From the NCBI RefSeq assembly GCF_023656565.1, contig NZ_JAMOKG010000002.1, positions 750,030 to 814,029 of the forward strand: 64,000 nucleotides of DNA. Direction: 5' to 3'. The notes beneath the pieces are model-generated. The model was not told the origin of the DNA. It ran no database searches and saw only the letters and a list, made by a program, of their open reading frames with translations. Origin of the DNA: Flavobacterium tyrosinilyticum (GTDB lineage Bacteria; Bacteroidota; Bacteroidia; Flavobacteriales; Flavobacteriaceae). Below are positions 52,358 to 61,055 of this stretch, piece after piece. Numbering within the stretch: position 1 is the stretch's first letter; each line of letters opens with the position of its first letter. The position numbers and the translations under genes were made by a program.

Positions 52358-53191
52358 ATGACGATTAACTGCAAAGGCGAGCTTATAGATTTATCGATTC
52401 CTAAAGTAATGGGAATTCTGAATGTTACGCCAAATTCTTTCTTTGACGGAGGGAAATATAAAAACGAAGACGAAATTATTTCGCAAGTAGATAAAATGCT
52501 TTCTGAAGGCGCAACATTTATCGATATTGGAGCGTATTCCAGCAAACCAAGCGCTGAGTTTGTAACTGAACAAGAAGAAATTGACCGAATTGTTCCTGCA
52601 ATCGAATTGATTTTAAAACACTTTCCAAAGACTTTATTATCTATTGACACTTTTAGGGCTGAGGTTGCAAAAGCAAGTATCGAAAGTGGCGCGGCAATTA
52701 TAAATGATATTGCGGCAGGCGAATTGGATGAAAAAATGTTTGAAGTAATTGCGCATTATAACGTTCCATATATCATGATGCATATGCGTGGAAACCCGCA
52801 GACGATGCAGAGTTTGACCCAATATGAAGATATCATTAAAGAAATGCTTTTTTATTTTTCTGAAAAAGTGAAAAAAGCGAGAGCTTTAGGAATCAACGAT
52901 TTGATTTTAGACCCTGGTTTCGGTTTTGCCAAAACAACAGATCAGAATTATGAAGTCATGCAAAAAATGGAACTTTTTAATATTTTAGAATTACCCATTT
53001 TAGCAGGGATTTCAAGAAAATCAATGATTTATAAAACGTTAGATATTACGCCTCAAGAAGCCTTAAATGGAACAACTTTTCTGAATACAATTGCTTTGAC
53101 AAAAGGCGCTAAAATTCTTCGTGTACATGATGTAAAAGAAGCAATGGAATGCGTTACTTTGTTTAATAAAATGAGTTTGAATACTATTTAA
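52358..53191 (+). CDS. folP: Dihydropteroate synthase
   Basis: Joins p-aminobenzoate to the pterin diphosphate in folate synthesis; target of sulfonamides. From the ATG at 52358 (MTINCKGELIDLS) the protein has 277 residues. PKVMGILNVTPNSFFDGGKY and ATFIDIGAYSSKPSAEFV are the two family signatures, LILDPGFGFAKT follows. An ATG at 52328 adds ten residues encoded within a CTTGAAACATGAAAC-type repeat, so I prefer the second start. Confidence 0.94.
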   Translation: MTINCKGELIDLSIPKVMGILNVTPNSFFDGGKYKNEDEIISQVDKMLSEGATFIDIGAYSSKPSAEFVTEQEEIDRIVPAIELILKHFPKTLLSIDTFRAEVAKASIESGAAIINDIAAGELDEKMFEVIAHYNVPYIMMHMRGNPQTMQSLTQYEDIIKEMLFYFSEKVKKARALGINDLILDPGFGFAKTTDQNYEVMQKMELFNILELPILAGISRKSMIYKTLDITPQEALNGTTFLNTIALTKGAKILRVHDVKEAMECVTLFNKMSLNTI

Positions 53192-53198
53192 ACGATAG

Positions 53199-53304
53199 TT
53201 TTGTCATTCCGAGGAACGAGGAATCACACTAGTATTTCCTCAAAGTATGTCGCCAATCTTTGTCGAGTTTCGAGTGTGATTCCTCGTTCCTCGGAATGAC
53301 AAAA
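53199..53304. repeat. Perfect 32-bp-arm palindromic element
   Basis: Arms 53199-53230 (TTTTGTCATTCCGAGGAACG ...) and 53273-53304 are exact reverse complements, separated by 42 bases. It begins 7 bases after the folP stop and ends 35 bases before the next gene, so it may also end folP transcripts. Confidence 0.85.
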
Positions 53305-53339
53305 CGTTGTATTAATTCTTTGTGTAAAAAATAAATAAA

Positions 53340-53972
53340 ATGAAATACTTCACCATACTTATGATCTGCCTTTTGTTTTCCTGCGGAAAAAAAGAAGACG
53401 TTTTATTACCAAAATCAAATGTTACAATAGTAAAAGATGTACAAGATCATTCGCCGATTTACATCTTTTTCAAAGTTGATGGAAAAGATACAATTGCCGA
53501 TTTGAATAGAAAAAGTGCCATTATATCAACTAATTGGATTTTCAATATAGACAAACGCTTGCCTTTGAAATTGGTGATGCCACAGGTAATAAAAATGCAA
53601 GAGAAAAAGCGTAACGAGAAAATGCATCAGAATGAAGAATCTGAAAACTATTATTCTTATGCAGATTCTATCGGAAAAAATCTGGCTTTTCTTCCTTTCA
53701 CGAAAGTGTTTTATAAAATGGAAAAACCTACGGCAGGAAGTTTTGTGGTTTACTTTAGAAAAGGTAAAAAACAGGTTTTTATGGGAAATCAGGAAATAAA
53801 AATAGCAGAAATACTAAAGCATTTTTACAGTATAAAGTTTGAGAAAGTGCCAGATCTAGTGTTTTTATTTGATAAGAATATGAGTTACGAAGAGTATATT
53901 CAATATAAAATTCTACTGCAAAAAGATGTGACTTACAATCTTGACACACTTCCTGTAGAATTCATTTTCTAA
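53340..53972 (+). CDS. Hypothetical lipoprotein
   Basis: 210 residues, MKYFTILMICLLFSCGKKED with lipobox Cys15. The mature part has Lys/Glu-rich helices and YIQYKILLQKDVTYNLDTLP near the end. Not recognised. Single gene behind a palindromic element; converges with rlmH. Confidence 0.55.
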   Translation: MKYFTILMICLLFSCGKKEDVLLPKSNVTIVKDVQDHSPIYIFFKVDGKDTIADLNRKSAIISTNWIFNIDKRLPLKLVMPQVIKMQEKKRNEKMHQNEESENYYSYADSIGKNLAFLPFTKVFYKMEKPTAGSFVVYFRKGKKQVFMGNQEIKIAEILKHFYSIKFEKVPDLVFLFDKNMSYEEYIQYKILLQKDVTYNLDTLPVEFIF

Positions 53973-54000
53973 CTTGAAACTTTAAACCTGAAACAAAAAA

Positions 54001-54474
54001 CTATTGATGATGATAAGGTTCATTTCGTAAAATGGTAAATCCGCGGTACAATTGCTCTATAAAAAACAAACGAACCATTTGATGCGAAAACGTCATTAGC
54101 GACAGCGAAACTTTTCCTTGCGCTTTTTTATAAACGGTTTCAGAAAATCCATAAGGACCGCCAATTACGAAAACCAAAGTTTTTATGCCAGAATTCATTT
54201 TCTTTTGTAGTTCTTCAGAAAAACCAACGCTTGAGAATGTTTTTCCGTTTTCATCCAACAAAATCAATTGATCGGTTGCAGAAAGTTTAGACAGAATTAA
54301 TTCGCCTTCTTTTTCTTTTTGCTGACTTTCAGATAAGTTTTTTACATTTTTGATATCGGGAATAATTTCCAGATCAAATTTGATATAAAAGGACAAACGT
54401 TTGGTGTAATCATCTATCAAAGTTTGAAGCGATTTATTATCTGTTTTGCCTATGGCTATAAGTTTGATGTTCAT
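54001..54474 (-). CDS. rlmH: 23S rRNA (pseudouridine1915-N3)-methyltransferase RlmH
   Basis: SPOUT-fold methyltransferase acting on helix 69 of 23S rRNA. 157 residues. FVIGGPYGFSETVYKKAQGK (SAM-binding knot) and SLMTFSHQMVRLFFIEQLYR are diagnostic, and the C-terminus ILRNEPYHHQ is the family end. Single gene. Confidence 0.95.
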   Translation of the reverse strand: MNIKLIAIGKTDNKSLQTLIDDYTKRLSFYIKFDLEIIPDIKNVKNLSESQQKEKEGELILSKLSATDQLILLDENGKTFSSVGFSEELQKKMNSGIKTLVFVIGGPYGFSETVYKKAQGKVSLSLMTFSHQMVRLFFIEQLYRGFTILRNEPYHHQ

Positions 54475-54484
54475 TGGTTAATTT

Positions 54485-54680
54485 TTTTGTCACGAATTGC
54501 ACGAATTCGCACGAATTTATTTTTGCCACAGATTAAAAGGATTAGAATGATTTCTTTAGATTGTCACCCTGAGCGAAGTCGAAGGGCGTTCCAATTGGAC
54601 GTAGGCTTCGACTTCGCTCAGCCTGACAAAAACAGCAAATAGAAAATCCTTTTTAATACTTTTAATCTGTGGCAAATAAA
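54485..54680. repeat. Cluster of intergenic repeats with CTGAGCGAAGTCGAAG palindrome
   Basis: CACGAATTGCACGAATTCGC and GCCACAGATTAAAAGGATTA at the left, an imperfect GTCACCCTGAGCGAAGTCG palindrome (54562-54628), and AATCTGTGGCAAA at the right, inverse of the second string. Same families as at 6105-6285 and 1890. Confidence 0.65.
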
Positions 54681-54684
54681 AACA

Positions 54685-54987
54685 TTATTTTTTATTTGCA
54701 AAGACCGTTTCGAAATGTTCTACAATTGGAAACGGTTCGTAATAATGGTGTAAAATCTTTTTCCATTCCAGGTACGCTTCAGAAGTTCTAAAAACTACTG
54801 TGTGATCTTCTAATGTATTCCAATCGACCAATAAAAGACATTTGTTTTCGACTTCCAGACATTTCTCTAATCGATGCCCTAAATAACCATCAATTGAAGA
54901 AATGTATTGACTTGCTTTTGTAAAATCGACTTCAAATTGAGAAGTTAATTCTGGTTTAACGAAAAGAAATGCGGCTTCAAGTATCAT
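54685..54987 (-). CDS. Antibiotic biosynthesis monooxygenase (ABM) domain protein
   Basis: 100 residues of the dimeric alpha/beta-barrel ABM fold: MILEAAFLFVKPELTSQFEV, DGYLGHRLEKCLEVENKCLL and VDWNTLEDHTVVFRTSEAYLE. Members include cofactor-free monooxygenases and haem-degrading enzymes; no haem ligand can be named here. Single gene between repeat blocks. Confidence 0.85.
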   Translation of the reverse strand: MILEAAFLFVKPELTSQFEVDFTKASQYISSIDGYLGHRLEKCLEVENKCLLLVDWNTLEDHTVVFRTSEAYLEWKKILHHYYEPFPIVEHFETVFANKK

Positions 54988-55006
54988 ATTTAAAGGAATT
55001 TTATCT

Positions 55007-55065
55007 GCTTAATCTGCAAAATCTGCGGGAAAAAATTATACTCTCGCAGATTTTGCAGATTAAGC
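55007..55065. repeat. Palindrome GCTTAATCTGCAAAATCTGCG
   Basis: Exact 21-bp arms at 55007-55027 and 55045-55065 with a 17-base loop. More TCTGC/GCAGA-type strings continue to about 55155. The block is upstream of the ABM gene and past the end of the adenosine deaminase gene; no separate terminator is seen there. Confidence 0.8.
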
Positions 55066-55162
55066 TGATTTTATTCTTAGTATTTTGGTAAAAAAAATCT
55101 GTATTAAATCAGCCTAAATCCGTTTAAAATCTGCGTGAAATTTTTACACAGATTTTTTTAGA

Positions 55163-56578
55163 TTAGTTTTTAGAAAACTTTGCTTCAAAAGTTTTAAAAC
55201 GGTTATCTAAATCTTTTATTAATTGTTTTTTTACTGATGCGTCTTGAATAAAACTGTAATTGATGCTGTTGTAAACGTATTTTTTAATTGTTTCGTAATT
55301 CACATCAGGATATCTTTTTGCCAGTAAAACATATTGTTCGGTCATATTGCTTCTTAAAATTCCCGCATCGTCTGTGCTGATTACAATTGGCACATTAAAT
55401 TCTTTGTAAAGCGTAAACGGATGTCTGTTTTCTTTTACTTTCAAAATGAATTCATTACTGACTAAATTGATTTCAATCGGAATATTTTTTTGAGCCATAT
55501 ATTTCAATAAATCATAAGAATTGGCTTCGTAAGCGATATCAACTCCGTGTCCAATTCTGTTGGCACCTGCTACATAAACGGCATCATTAATATGCCAAGT
55601 CAATTCTTCTGGCTGAACTAAACCTAAAGTCAATTCACCAGCATGAAGCGTATATTTTACGTCAGGAAATTTGGAATGACAGTATTTAAACATCACCATG
55701 TGCAACCAATAATCTTTCATAGAAGTCTGTCCGTGTTCTGGCGAAACGATATTTACACCCGCAGTCAATTTACTTTCGCTTGACGAAATAAAAGCAATAA
55801 CCAGATTTTTAAACAAATCTACCGGTTCCATAAAACGAAGCACAAAGTTTTGATAACGCATCGTGAATTTATCGTCATCCATTTTTAATTCCTTGTGCAG
55901 CTTGGCAATGAAATTAGTGTTGAAATCTTCAGCATATTTTTTAGCCTCTTTTTTCTGAAGTGATTTATACAATTCATCCAAAAGTTTCAGAACCGCTTTT
56001 TCGTCCTTTTGTTCTGAAGCTTGACGAAGTTTTGTATTGAAATCAGCTAAGTCAGAAACATTCATATCACATGGAATTGTTGATAGTTGCGTTTCAATAT
56101 AAGTAACATTTTCTGCAATGGCGCGTTTTTTTAGTTCAAGCATTCCTTCTGCAAAATGACCTGCGATAGTGGGTTCAAATTTCATGAAAGAATCAAAAAA
56201 CTGATCATCCGAAGGTACAGAACCATTATAATCTTTTACCGACCAAGTTTGCATGATCTGCTGTTCGTAATACTCTAATTTTCCTTTGTTATTAAGAGAA
56301 GAGAAGTTTTCCCAGTTTCCTTTTTCGGGTTTGGTTTTAGAAACTGCCATAGTTTCCAAATTTAAATAAAAGTCTTCTGCAATAGCTCTTTCTAAAAGAG
56401 GTTCTGCATAAACTGATCCTGAAAAATGGTGGTGTAAATCGCCTCCTTTAGGCATTTGTTGAAAGAAAGCCGTTAAGAGAGCTTCATTATTTCTGATTTT
56501 TTCTAAATAACTCTCAGCCGATTGAGAAAAGCCGATTTGTGCTATAAAAAAACAGAAAAGCGTAATTATTCTTGTCAT
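55163..56578 (-). CDS. Exported adenosine deaminase
   Basis: Deaminates adenosine to inosine. 471 residues, longer than E. coli Add, with signal peptide MTRIITLFCFFIAQIGFSQ, so periplasmic or lipid-side. Zn2+-binding site H49-x-H51 (GDLHHHFSGS), VKYTLHAGELTLG (HAGE), NRIGHGVDI, and STDDAGI contain the metal ligands and catalytic residues. The layout is like ADGF/CECR1-type secreted enzymes. Nucleoside salvage from outside the cell is the likely use. Confidence 0.92.
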   Translation of the reverse strand: MTRIITLFCFFIAQIGFSQSAESYLEKIRNNEALLTAFFQQMPKGGDLHHHFSGSVYAEPLLERAIAEDFYLNLETMAVSKTKPEKGNWENFSSLNNKGKLEYYEQQIMQTWSVKDYNGSVPSDDQFFDSFMKFEPTIAGHFAEGMLELKKRAIAENVTYIETQLSTIPCDMNVSDLADFNTKLRQASEQKDEKAVLKLLDELYKSLQKKEAKKYAEDFNTNFIAKLHKELKMDDDKFTMRYQNFVLRFMEPVDLFKNLVIAFISSSESKLTAGVNIVSPEHGQTSMKDYWLHMVMFKYCHSKFPDVKYTLHAGELTLGLVQPEELTWHINDAVYVAGANRIGHGVDIAYEANSYDLLKYMAQKNIPIEINLVSNEFILKVKENRHPFTLYKEFNVPIVISTDDAGILRSNMTEQYVLLAKRYPDVNYETIKKYVYNSINYSFIQDASVKKQLIKDLDNRFKTFEAKFSKN

Positions 56579-56599
56579 ACTCTAAGATTAAATTACGCG

Positions 56600-56607
56600 C
56601 AAATATA
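56600..56607 (-). promoter_or_regulatory. -7 promoter element of the adenosine deaminase gene
   Basis: TATATTTG on the minus strand, 21 bases before the ATG. Confidence 0.6.
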
Positions 56608-56644
56608 CGAGTTTTCGGAGAATTTTGAAAATTTGTTTTTTGTT

Positions 56645-56990
56645 GTGGTGAGTTTTACCGCAAAGAGCGCAAAGATTTATCGCAAAGTTCGCAAGGTTTT
56701 ATTACAAGCTTAACTTGATATAAACGAAAAAGTTCGCAAAGCTTTGTGAAAAAAACTTTGCGAACTTTGCGTAATCCTTCGCGTTCTCTGCGGTTAAGAA
56801 AAACTCTACTGCGGGCATAACCAGTTTTTTTTATCGCAAAGTTCGCAAGGTTTTATTCCAAGCTTAACTTAATATAAACGAAAAAGTTCGCAAAGCTTTA
56901 CGAAAAAAACTTTGCGAACTTTGCGTAATCCTTCGCGAACTTTGCGGTTAAAAAAACTTAGAATCTTAGCATCTCAGAACCTTAGAAACT
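56645..56990. repeat. Long tandem repeat of CGCAAAGTTCGCAAGG type, two 156-bp units
   Basis: Two similar units, about 56677-56797 and 56833-56956, offset by 156 bases. Each contains ATCGCAAAGTTCGCAAGG, AAAAGTTCGCAAAGCTTT and the inverse AAACTTTGCGAACTTTGCG, so each unit is a hairpin. A CTTAG-type repeat follows (56958-56995). The 411-base gap holds no gene. Confidence 0.85.
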
Positions 56991-57274
56991 CAAGAAAAAA
57001 GTACATCACGAATTTCCTCAACTTTATCAAAAACGCTTTTGGCAAACGGACAAAGCGGAATAATTTTTAAGTTGTTTGCTCTTGCATATTCTACGGCAGC
57101 CATAACCAATTTTTTGCCAACGCCTTTTCCGTTAAAATCTGGGCTTACTTCGGTATGGTCAATAATGAATTTTGAATCTCCCACCCAAGTGTAAGTCATT
57201 TTTCCGGCTTCTTTTCCGTCTTCTATGGCTTCAAAATGGCCTTTTCTTGTATCGTTTATTTGTTGAATTTCCAT
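56990..57274 (-). CDS. Small GNAT-family N-acetyltransferase (YjdJ/NATD1-like)
   Basis: 94 residues. DHTEVSPDFNGKGVGKKLVM carries the acetyl-CoA-binding loop (Q/RxxGxG/A type, here NGKGVGK), and LKIIPLCPFAKSVFDKVEE is a conserved block of this short subfamily. Function unknown. It starts 6 bases after the OsmC gene, third in a pirin-OsmC-GNAT operon. Confidence 0.85.
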   Translation of the reverse strand: MEIQQINDTRKGHFEAIEDGKEAGKMTYTWVGDSKFIIDHTEVSPDFNGKGVGKKLVMAAVEYARANNLKIIPLCPFAKSVFDKVEEIRDVLFS

Positions 57275-57280
57275 GTTGTT

Positions 57281-57676
57281 TTATACTAAAGAAGTTTCTA
57301 TTTTAATTGTATTTATAAGTGTTTTATGAACAGGACAGCTGTTGGCAATTTTCAAAATTCGCTGTTTTTGAGCATCATCTACATTTCCTGTAATTAAGAT
57401 TTTGGTTGAAAACAAAGAAACGGTATGTTCTTCATTCTTTTCAAAATCTACCCAGATTGTAAGTTCTGAAACATCCCAAGCTTTGCGGTCAATGTACATT
57501 CTCAATGTAATTAAAGTACAGGAAGCGAGAGAAGAAGCTAGGAGCTCAAACGGACTAAAGCCTAAATTTTTTCCGCCCATTTCTTGCGGTTCGTCAGCAA
57601 TTAGAATGTTGCCTGTTTTAGAAGTTATTTCTGTGCGATATTTTCGGGTGTCTATTGTTGCTTTTACTGTATCCAT
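57281..57676 (-). CDS. OsmC/Ohr-family peroxiredoxin-like protein
   Basis: 131 residues. GKNLGFSPFELLASSLASCT carries the first conserved Cys, and SCPVHKTLINTIKIE the second (Cys/Cys pair of the OsmC fold). Reduces organic hydroperoxides or works as a YhfA-like stress protein. It lies 2 bases downstream of the pirin gene. Confidence 0.9.
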   Translation of the reverse strand: MDTVKATIDTRKYRTEITSKTGNILIADEPQEMGGKNLGFSPFELLASSLASCTLITLRMYIDRKAWDVSELTIWVDFEKNEEHTVSLFSTKILITGNVDDAQKQRILKIANSCPVHKTLINTIKIETSLV

Positions 57677-57678
57677 AT

Positions 57679-58560
57679 TTATTTGATTCTTGGTTCTGGT
57701 AATGGCACAAATTCAGTTTCTCCTGGAACTTTCGGGAAAGTTTGATTTGTCCAATCTGTTTTTGCTTTTTCGATGAGGTTTTTGTCAGATGAAACGAAGT
57801 TCCAAAAGATAAAATGCTCTTCAGGAAAAGGCTGTCCGCCAAAGATATAAACAGTCGAATTCGCGGCAATTTCGAATTCGCAAAGAGAAGCTTCAGTTGT
57901 AATCAGAATTTGTCTCGGATCGTAAGTATGTTCGCCATTTTTAATGCTTCCATCTAAAATATATAAACCGCTTTCGCCAAATAAATGATGTCCAATATTG
58001 ATTTTCTTCGCTTCTTTGCTTTTAATTTCAATAAAATAAAGCGGACTATAAACAGGAACTGGAGATTTTTTGCCAAAAGCTTCACCAGCAATTAATTTAT
58101 ATGAAACGCCATCTTCTTCCCAAGCCGGAATATCATCTGCTTCAACGTGTGTAAAATTAGGTTCCATTTGCTCCAATTCTTTTGGAAGCGCAACCCAAAT
58201 TTGCAATCCGTGAAGCATTTTGTCTGAATGTCTTAAATATTCAGGAGTTCTTTCAGAATGAACTATTCCTTTTCCAGCTGTCATCCAGTTTACAGCACCT
58301 GGTTTTATTTCAAGTTCCGTCCCTAAACTATCGCGGTGCATAATGCTTCCTTCAAACAAAAATGTAAGAGTAGAAAGTCCGATATGCGGATGTGGAGGAA
58401 CATCCATATTTTCATGATCACTTAAATGCGCAGGTCCCATATGATCGATAAATACAAATGGTCCGACAGCTCTTTTTTCACGGAAAGGCAATAAACGCCC
58501 AACCATAAAGTTGCCAATATTGGCAGCACGTTCTTCGATAATTAAACTGATATTTGACAT
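57679..58560 (-). CDS. Pirin family protein
   Basis: 293 residues, bicupin. FMVGRLLPFREKRAVGPFVF, MGPAHLSDHENMDVPPHPHIGLSTLTFLFEG (metal-binding His residues) and MTAGKGIVHSERTPE are typical. The C-terminal pirin domain contains PVYSPLYFIEIKSKEAKKIN. Some homologues are quercetinases or redox-sensing cofactors. First gene of an operon with OsmC and GNAT proteins, which suggests an oxidative or electrophile stress context. Confidence 0.92.
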   Translation of the reverse strand: MSNISLIIEERAANIGNFMVGRLLPFREKRAVGPFVFIDHMGPAHLSDHENMDVPPHPHIGLSTLTFLFEGSIMHRDSLGTELEIKPGAVNWMTAGKGIVHSERTPEYLRHSDKMLHGLQIWVALPKELEQMEPNFTHVEADDIPAWEEDGVSYKLIAGEAFGKKSPVPVYSPLYFIEIKSKEAKKINIGHHLFGESGLYILDGSIKNGEHTYDPRQILITTEASLCEFEIAANSTVYIFGGQPFPEEHFIFWNFVSSDKNLIEKAKTDWTNQTFPKVPGETEFVPLPEPRIK

Positions 58561-58582
58561 GTGGTATTATTTGATTTGAAAA

Positions 58583-58590
58583 CAAAATTA
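58583..58590 (-). promoter_or_regulatory. -7 promoter element of the pirin operon
   Basis: TAATTTTG on the minus strand, 23 bases before the ATG. Confidence 0.5.
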
Positions 58591-58721
58591 CAGTTGTGAT
58601 GCGTCTCTGTAACTTAATTTAGATTAAGAAAAGTTGTTTTTGGATTTTTGAATTATAAAAGTAAGGAAAACCTCCGAATAATTTATTTCATTTTTGTTAT
58701 TGTAAAGTGAAGTGTATTTTT

Positions 58722-58791
58722 GCCAGACTGAGCGAAGTCGAAGTCCCGCATGCTGAATCACTTTGCGGGACTTCGACTTCGCTCAGTCTGA
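58722..58791. repeat. Perfect palindrome, GACTGAGCGAAGTCGAAG family
   Basis: Arms 58724-58750 and 58764-58790 are exact 27-bp reverse complements with a 13-base loop. Same family as 1890-1962; both copies share the loop motif GCTRAATCACTTTG. Confidence 0.85.
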
Positions 58792-58811
58792 CAACACTAA
58801 AGAGATTCTGT

Positions 58812-59912
58812 TTAATCAATCAACTCAAACTCCAAAACCTCACTCTCAGTTCCATTAATAATAATCGACAACTGATGCGCTCCAGTATGAAAAACTCGCG
58901 TCGTAATTAATTTAAAAGATTGATTTCTTTCGATTTTGGTTAATTGATTCGGCTGGTAAATTTTCTCACTGATTTTGAAGACTTTTTTCGCCAAATGCCC
59001 TTTTGCTTTTTTATAATGAACCGCATATTCTAAACGGATTGTTTTTGGTTCTTCGTTTTTATTATTTAAGTGAAATTGAAACTGCAAATAATCACCAATT
59101 TTTACAATTGGCGTTTTAATTTCAAATGAAGAAAGCTCAATATTGGTACTTTCTAAACCATAATGGCCTAAAATTTCAGGATGTCCTTGTTTCAATAAAG
59201 TTCGGCATCCGTGTTTGATGATTCCGTCGGTTTCTTTGCTGTGTCCTTTCCATTTATTGGCGATTTCTAATACAATCTGCGGATTATCTTTTGCAATATC
59301 ATTTAAATTATTGGCAACGCTTCTGCGGACATATTCTGAGGGATCATTCTTTAAGTTCTCCAAAATTGGAAGAATAGACGAGGGGTCTTTTTTAAGAAAC
59401 GGAATCGCCATTGCCCAAGGTAATCTTGGTCTTGAGCCTTCGCTGGCCAATCTTCTAACGTGATGATTTTCGTGCAATGACCATTGGATCATTTCTCTGA
59501 TCATTTGTTCTTTGTATTTTAAGATAAAAGGACGAACGGCAAATTCGCAACTTATAAATTGTGTTATGGAAACAAAAGCTTTCACCGAAGTTTCAAAATC
59601 ATCTAAGCCATACATTTCGATATAATCGGCAAAGAAAATGAAAGCCAAATTGCTGTCTGCAAAATTATTTCTCTTTAAATTTTCGATGATTTTATCAATT
59701 AAAGAAGTGGCTTCTACGAAATTTTGAGGCATGAATTGATGAAGTACAACTGTTGTGTGCTTCATTCTTTCTTTCCATTCTTTTAGAGCAAAATCACCTT
59801 CGTAAATGGTATCGATGAATTTCTTTTTGTCGAATGAAGGATGCACTTCGGCGACAGCCTGACCAAATTTTTCGTAAAAAGGAAGCGAGTAAATATCTTT
59901 AATTAATCCCAT
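58812..59912 (-). CDS. AlkC-like DNA alkylation repair protein
   Basis: DNA glycosylase of the HEAT-repeat type (AlkC/AlkD superfamily) that removes N3- and N7-alkylpurines. From the ATG at 59912 (MGLIKDIYSLPFYEKFGQ) it has 366 residues. HEAT-like helices run to about 260 (HVRRLASEGSRPRLPWAMAI, YVRRSVANNLNDIAKDNP), then an Ig-like domain of about 100 residues (IVKIGDYLQFQFHLNNKNEE ...), the AlkC arrangement. A TTG at 59936 belongs to the -7 element TATCTTTG and is not the start. Confidence 0.88.
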   Translation of the reverse strand: MGLIKDIYSLPFYEKFGQAVAEVHPSFDKKKFIDTIYEGDFALKEWKERMKHTTVVLHQFMPQNFVEATSLIDKIIENLKRNNFADSNLAFIFFADYIEMYGLDDFETSVKAFVSITQFISCEFAVRPFILKYKEQMIREMIQWSLHENHHVRRLASEGSRPRLPWAMAIPFLKKDPSSILPILENLKNDPSEYVRRSVANNLNDIAKDNPQIVLEIANKWKGHSKETDGIIKHGCRTLLKQGHPEILGHYGLESTNIELSSFEIKTPIVKIGDYLQFQFHLNNKNEEPKTIRLEYAVHYKKAKGHLAKKVFKISEKIYQPNQLTKIERNQSFKLITTRVFHTGAHQLSIIINGTESEVLEFELID

Positions 59913-59933
59913 AAATTTTGCTTGATTGAACTT

Positions 59934-59941
59934 CAAAGATA
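59934..59941 (-). promoter_or_regulatory. -7 promoter element of the AlkC-like gene
   Basis: TATCTTTG on the minus strand, 21 bases before the ATG at 59912. It contains the in-frame TTG, so it decides the start. Confidence 0.65.
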
Positions 59942-60117
59942 TTTAATTGAACACTTATTAAGAGATTAAGTTTTGTTAAGAATTGTAACTTTATTTTTCT
60001 GAATATCTTAATGGTTAAAAAAGAGATATTTAATGTTTTATGTGATTTTTCATGTTGTTAGAACTTTCAAATCCATAAAATATATCCTAATTTAGCATTA
60101 TTATTAAAAACAGAAAA

Positions 60118-60975
60118 ATGATAAGCAAAGCTCAATTTCAAGCAGAATTAAAACTTTTAATCAGTAATGCCATTAGAGAAGATGTTGGTCCAGGCGATTA
60201 CAGTTCGTTGGCCTGTATTCCTGATACAGCACACGGTCAGGCTAAATTATTGGTAAAAGATCAAGGAATAATTGCTGGTGTTGAATTGGCTAAAATGATA
60301 TTTGAGCATGTAGATCCGAAACTGAAAGTGAAAACTTTTATCGAAGATGGAACGCGTGTAGAGTATGGCGAAATTGTTTTTGAAGTTTCTGGGAGCTCGC
60401 AATCTATACTAAAAGCAGAAAGAGTTGTTTTAAATACGATGCAGAGAATGTCTGCAATTGCGACAAAAACAAACCATTTAATGCAACTTTTGGAAGGGAC
60501 AAATGCAAAAATATTAGATACACGTAAAACAACTCCAAATTTTAGAGTTGCAGAAAAATGGGCTGTAAAAATTGGCGGAGGAGAAAATCATCGTTACGCT
60601 TTGTATGATATGATTATGTTGAAAGACAATCATATCGATTTTGCTGGCGGAATTACTCGCGCTATTTCTAAAACTAAAGAATATTTAAAGGAAAATAATC
60701 TGGATTTAAAGATTATTGTTGAAGCCCGCAATCTAGATGAAATTAGAGAAATTTTATTGAGTGATGGTGTTCATAGAATCCTAATTGATAACTTTAATTA
60801 TGAAGATACCAAAACGGCTGTTGCTTTAATTGGTACAAAATGTCAGACAGAATCTTCAGGAAATATTAGCGAAAAAACAGTTCGCGAATATGCTTTGTGC
60901 GGTGTAAATTATATTTCGTCTGGAGCTTTAACACATTCTGTTTATAATATGGATTTGAGTTTGAAAGCGTTTTAA
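60118..60975 (+). CDS. nadC: Nicotinate-nucleotide diphosphorylase (carboxylating)
   Basis: Makes nicotinate mononucleotide from quinolinate and PRPP in NAD synthesis. 285 residues. REDVGPGDYSSLACIP, LNTMQRMSAIATKTNHLMQL, ILDTRKTTPNFRVAEKWAVK and ESSGNISEKTVREYALCGVN are the family's catalytic blocks. The start ATG is at 60118; the BrkB-type gene follows 80 bases downstream with a heptad-type repeat between. Confidence 0.97.
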   Translation: MISKAQFQAELKLLISNAIREDVGPGDYSSLACIPDTAHGQAKLLVKDQGIIAGVELAKMIFEHVDPKLKVKTFIEDGTRVEYGEIVFEVSGSSQSILKAERVVLNTMQRMSAIATKTNHLMQLLEGTNAKILDTRKTTPNFRVAEKWAVKIGGGENHRYALYDMIMLKDNHIDFAGGITRAISKTKEYLKENNLDLKIIVEARNLDEIREILLSDGVHRILIDNFNYEDTKTAVALIGTKCQTESSGNISEKTVREYALCGVNYISSGALTHSVYNMDLSLKAF

Positions 60976-61055
60976 GGAAGTTATAAGTTTTGAGTTATAA
61001 GTTATGAGTTTTGTAAATCTAAAATCAGAACTCTGAAATCTAAAATCAAAAAAAT

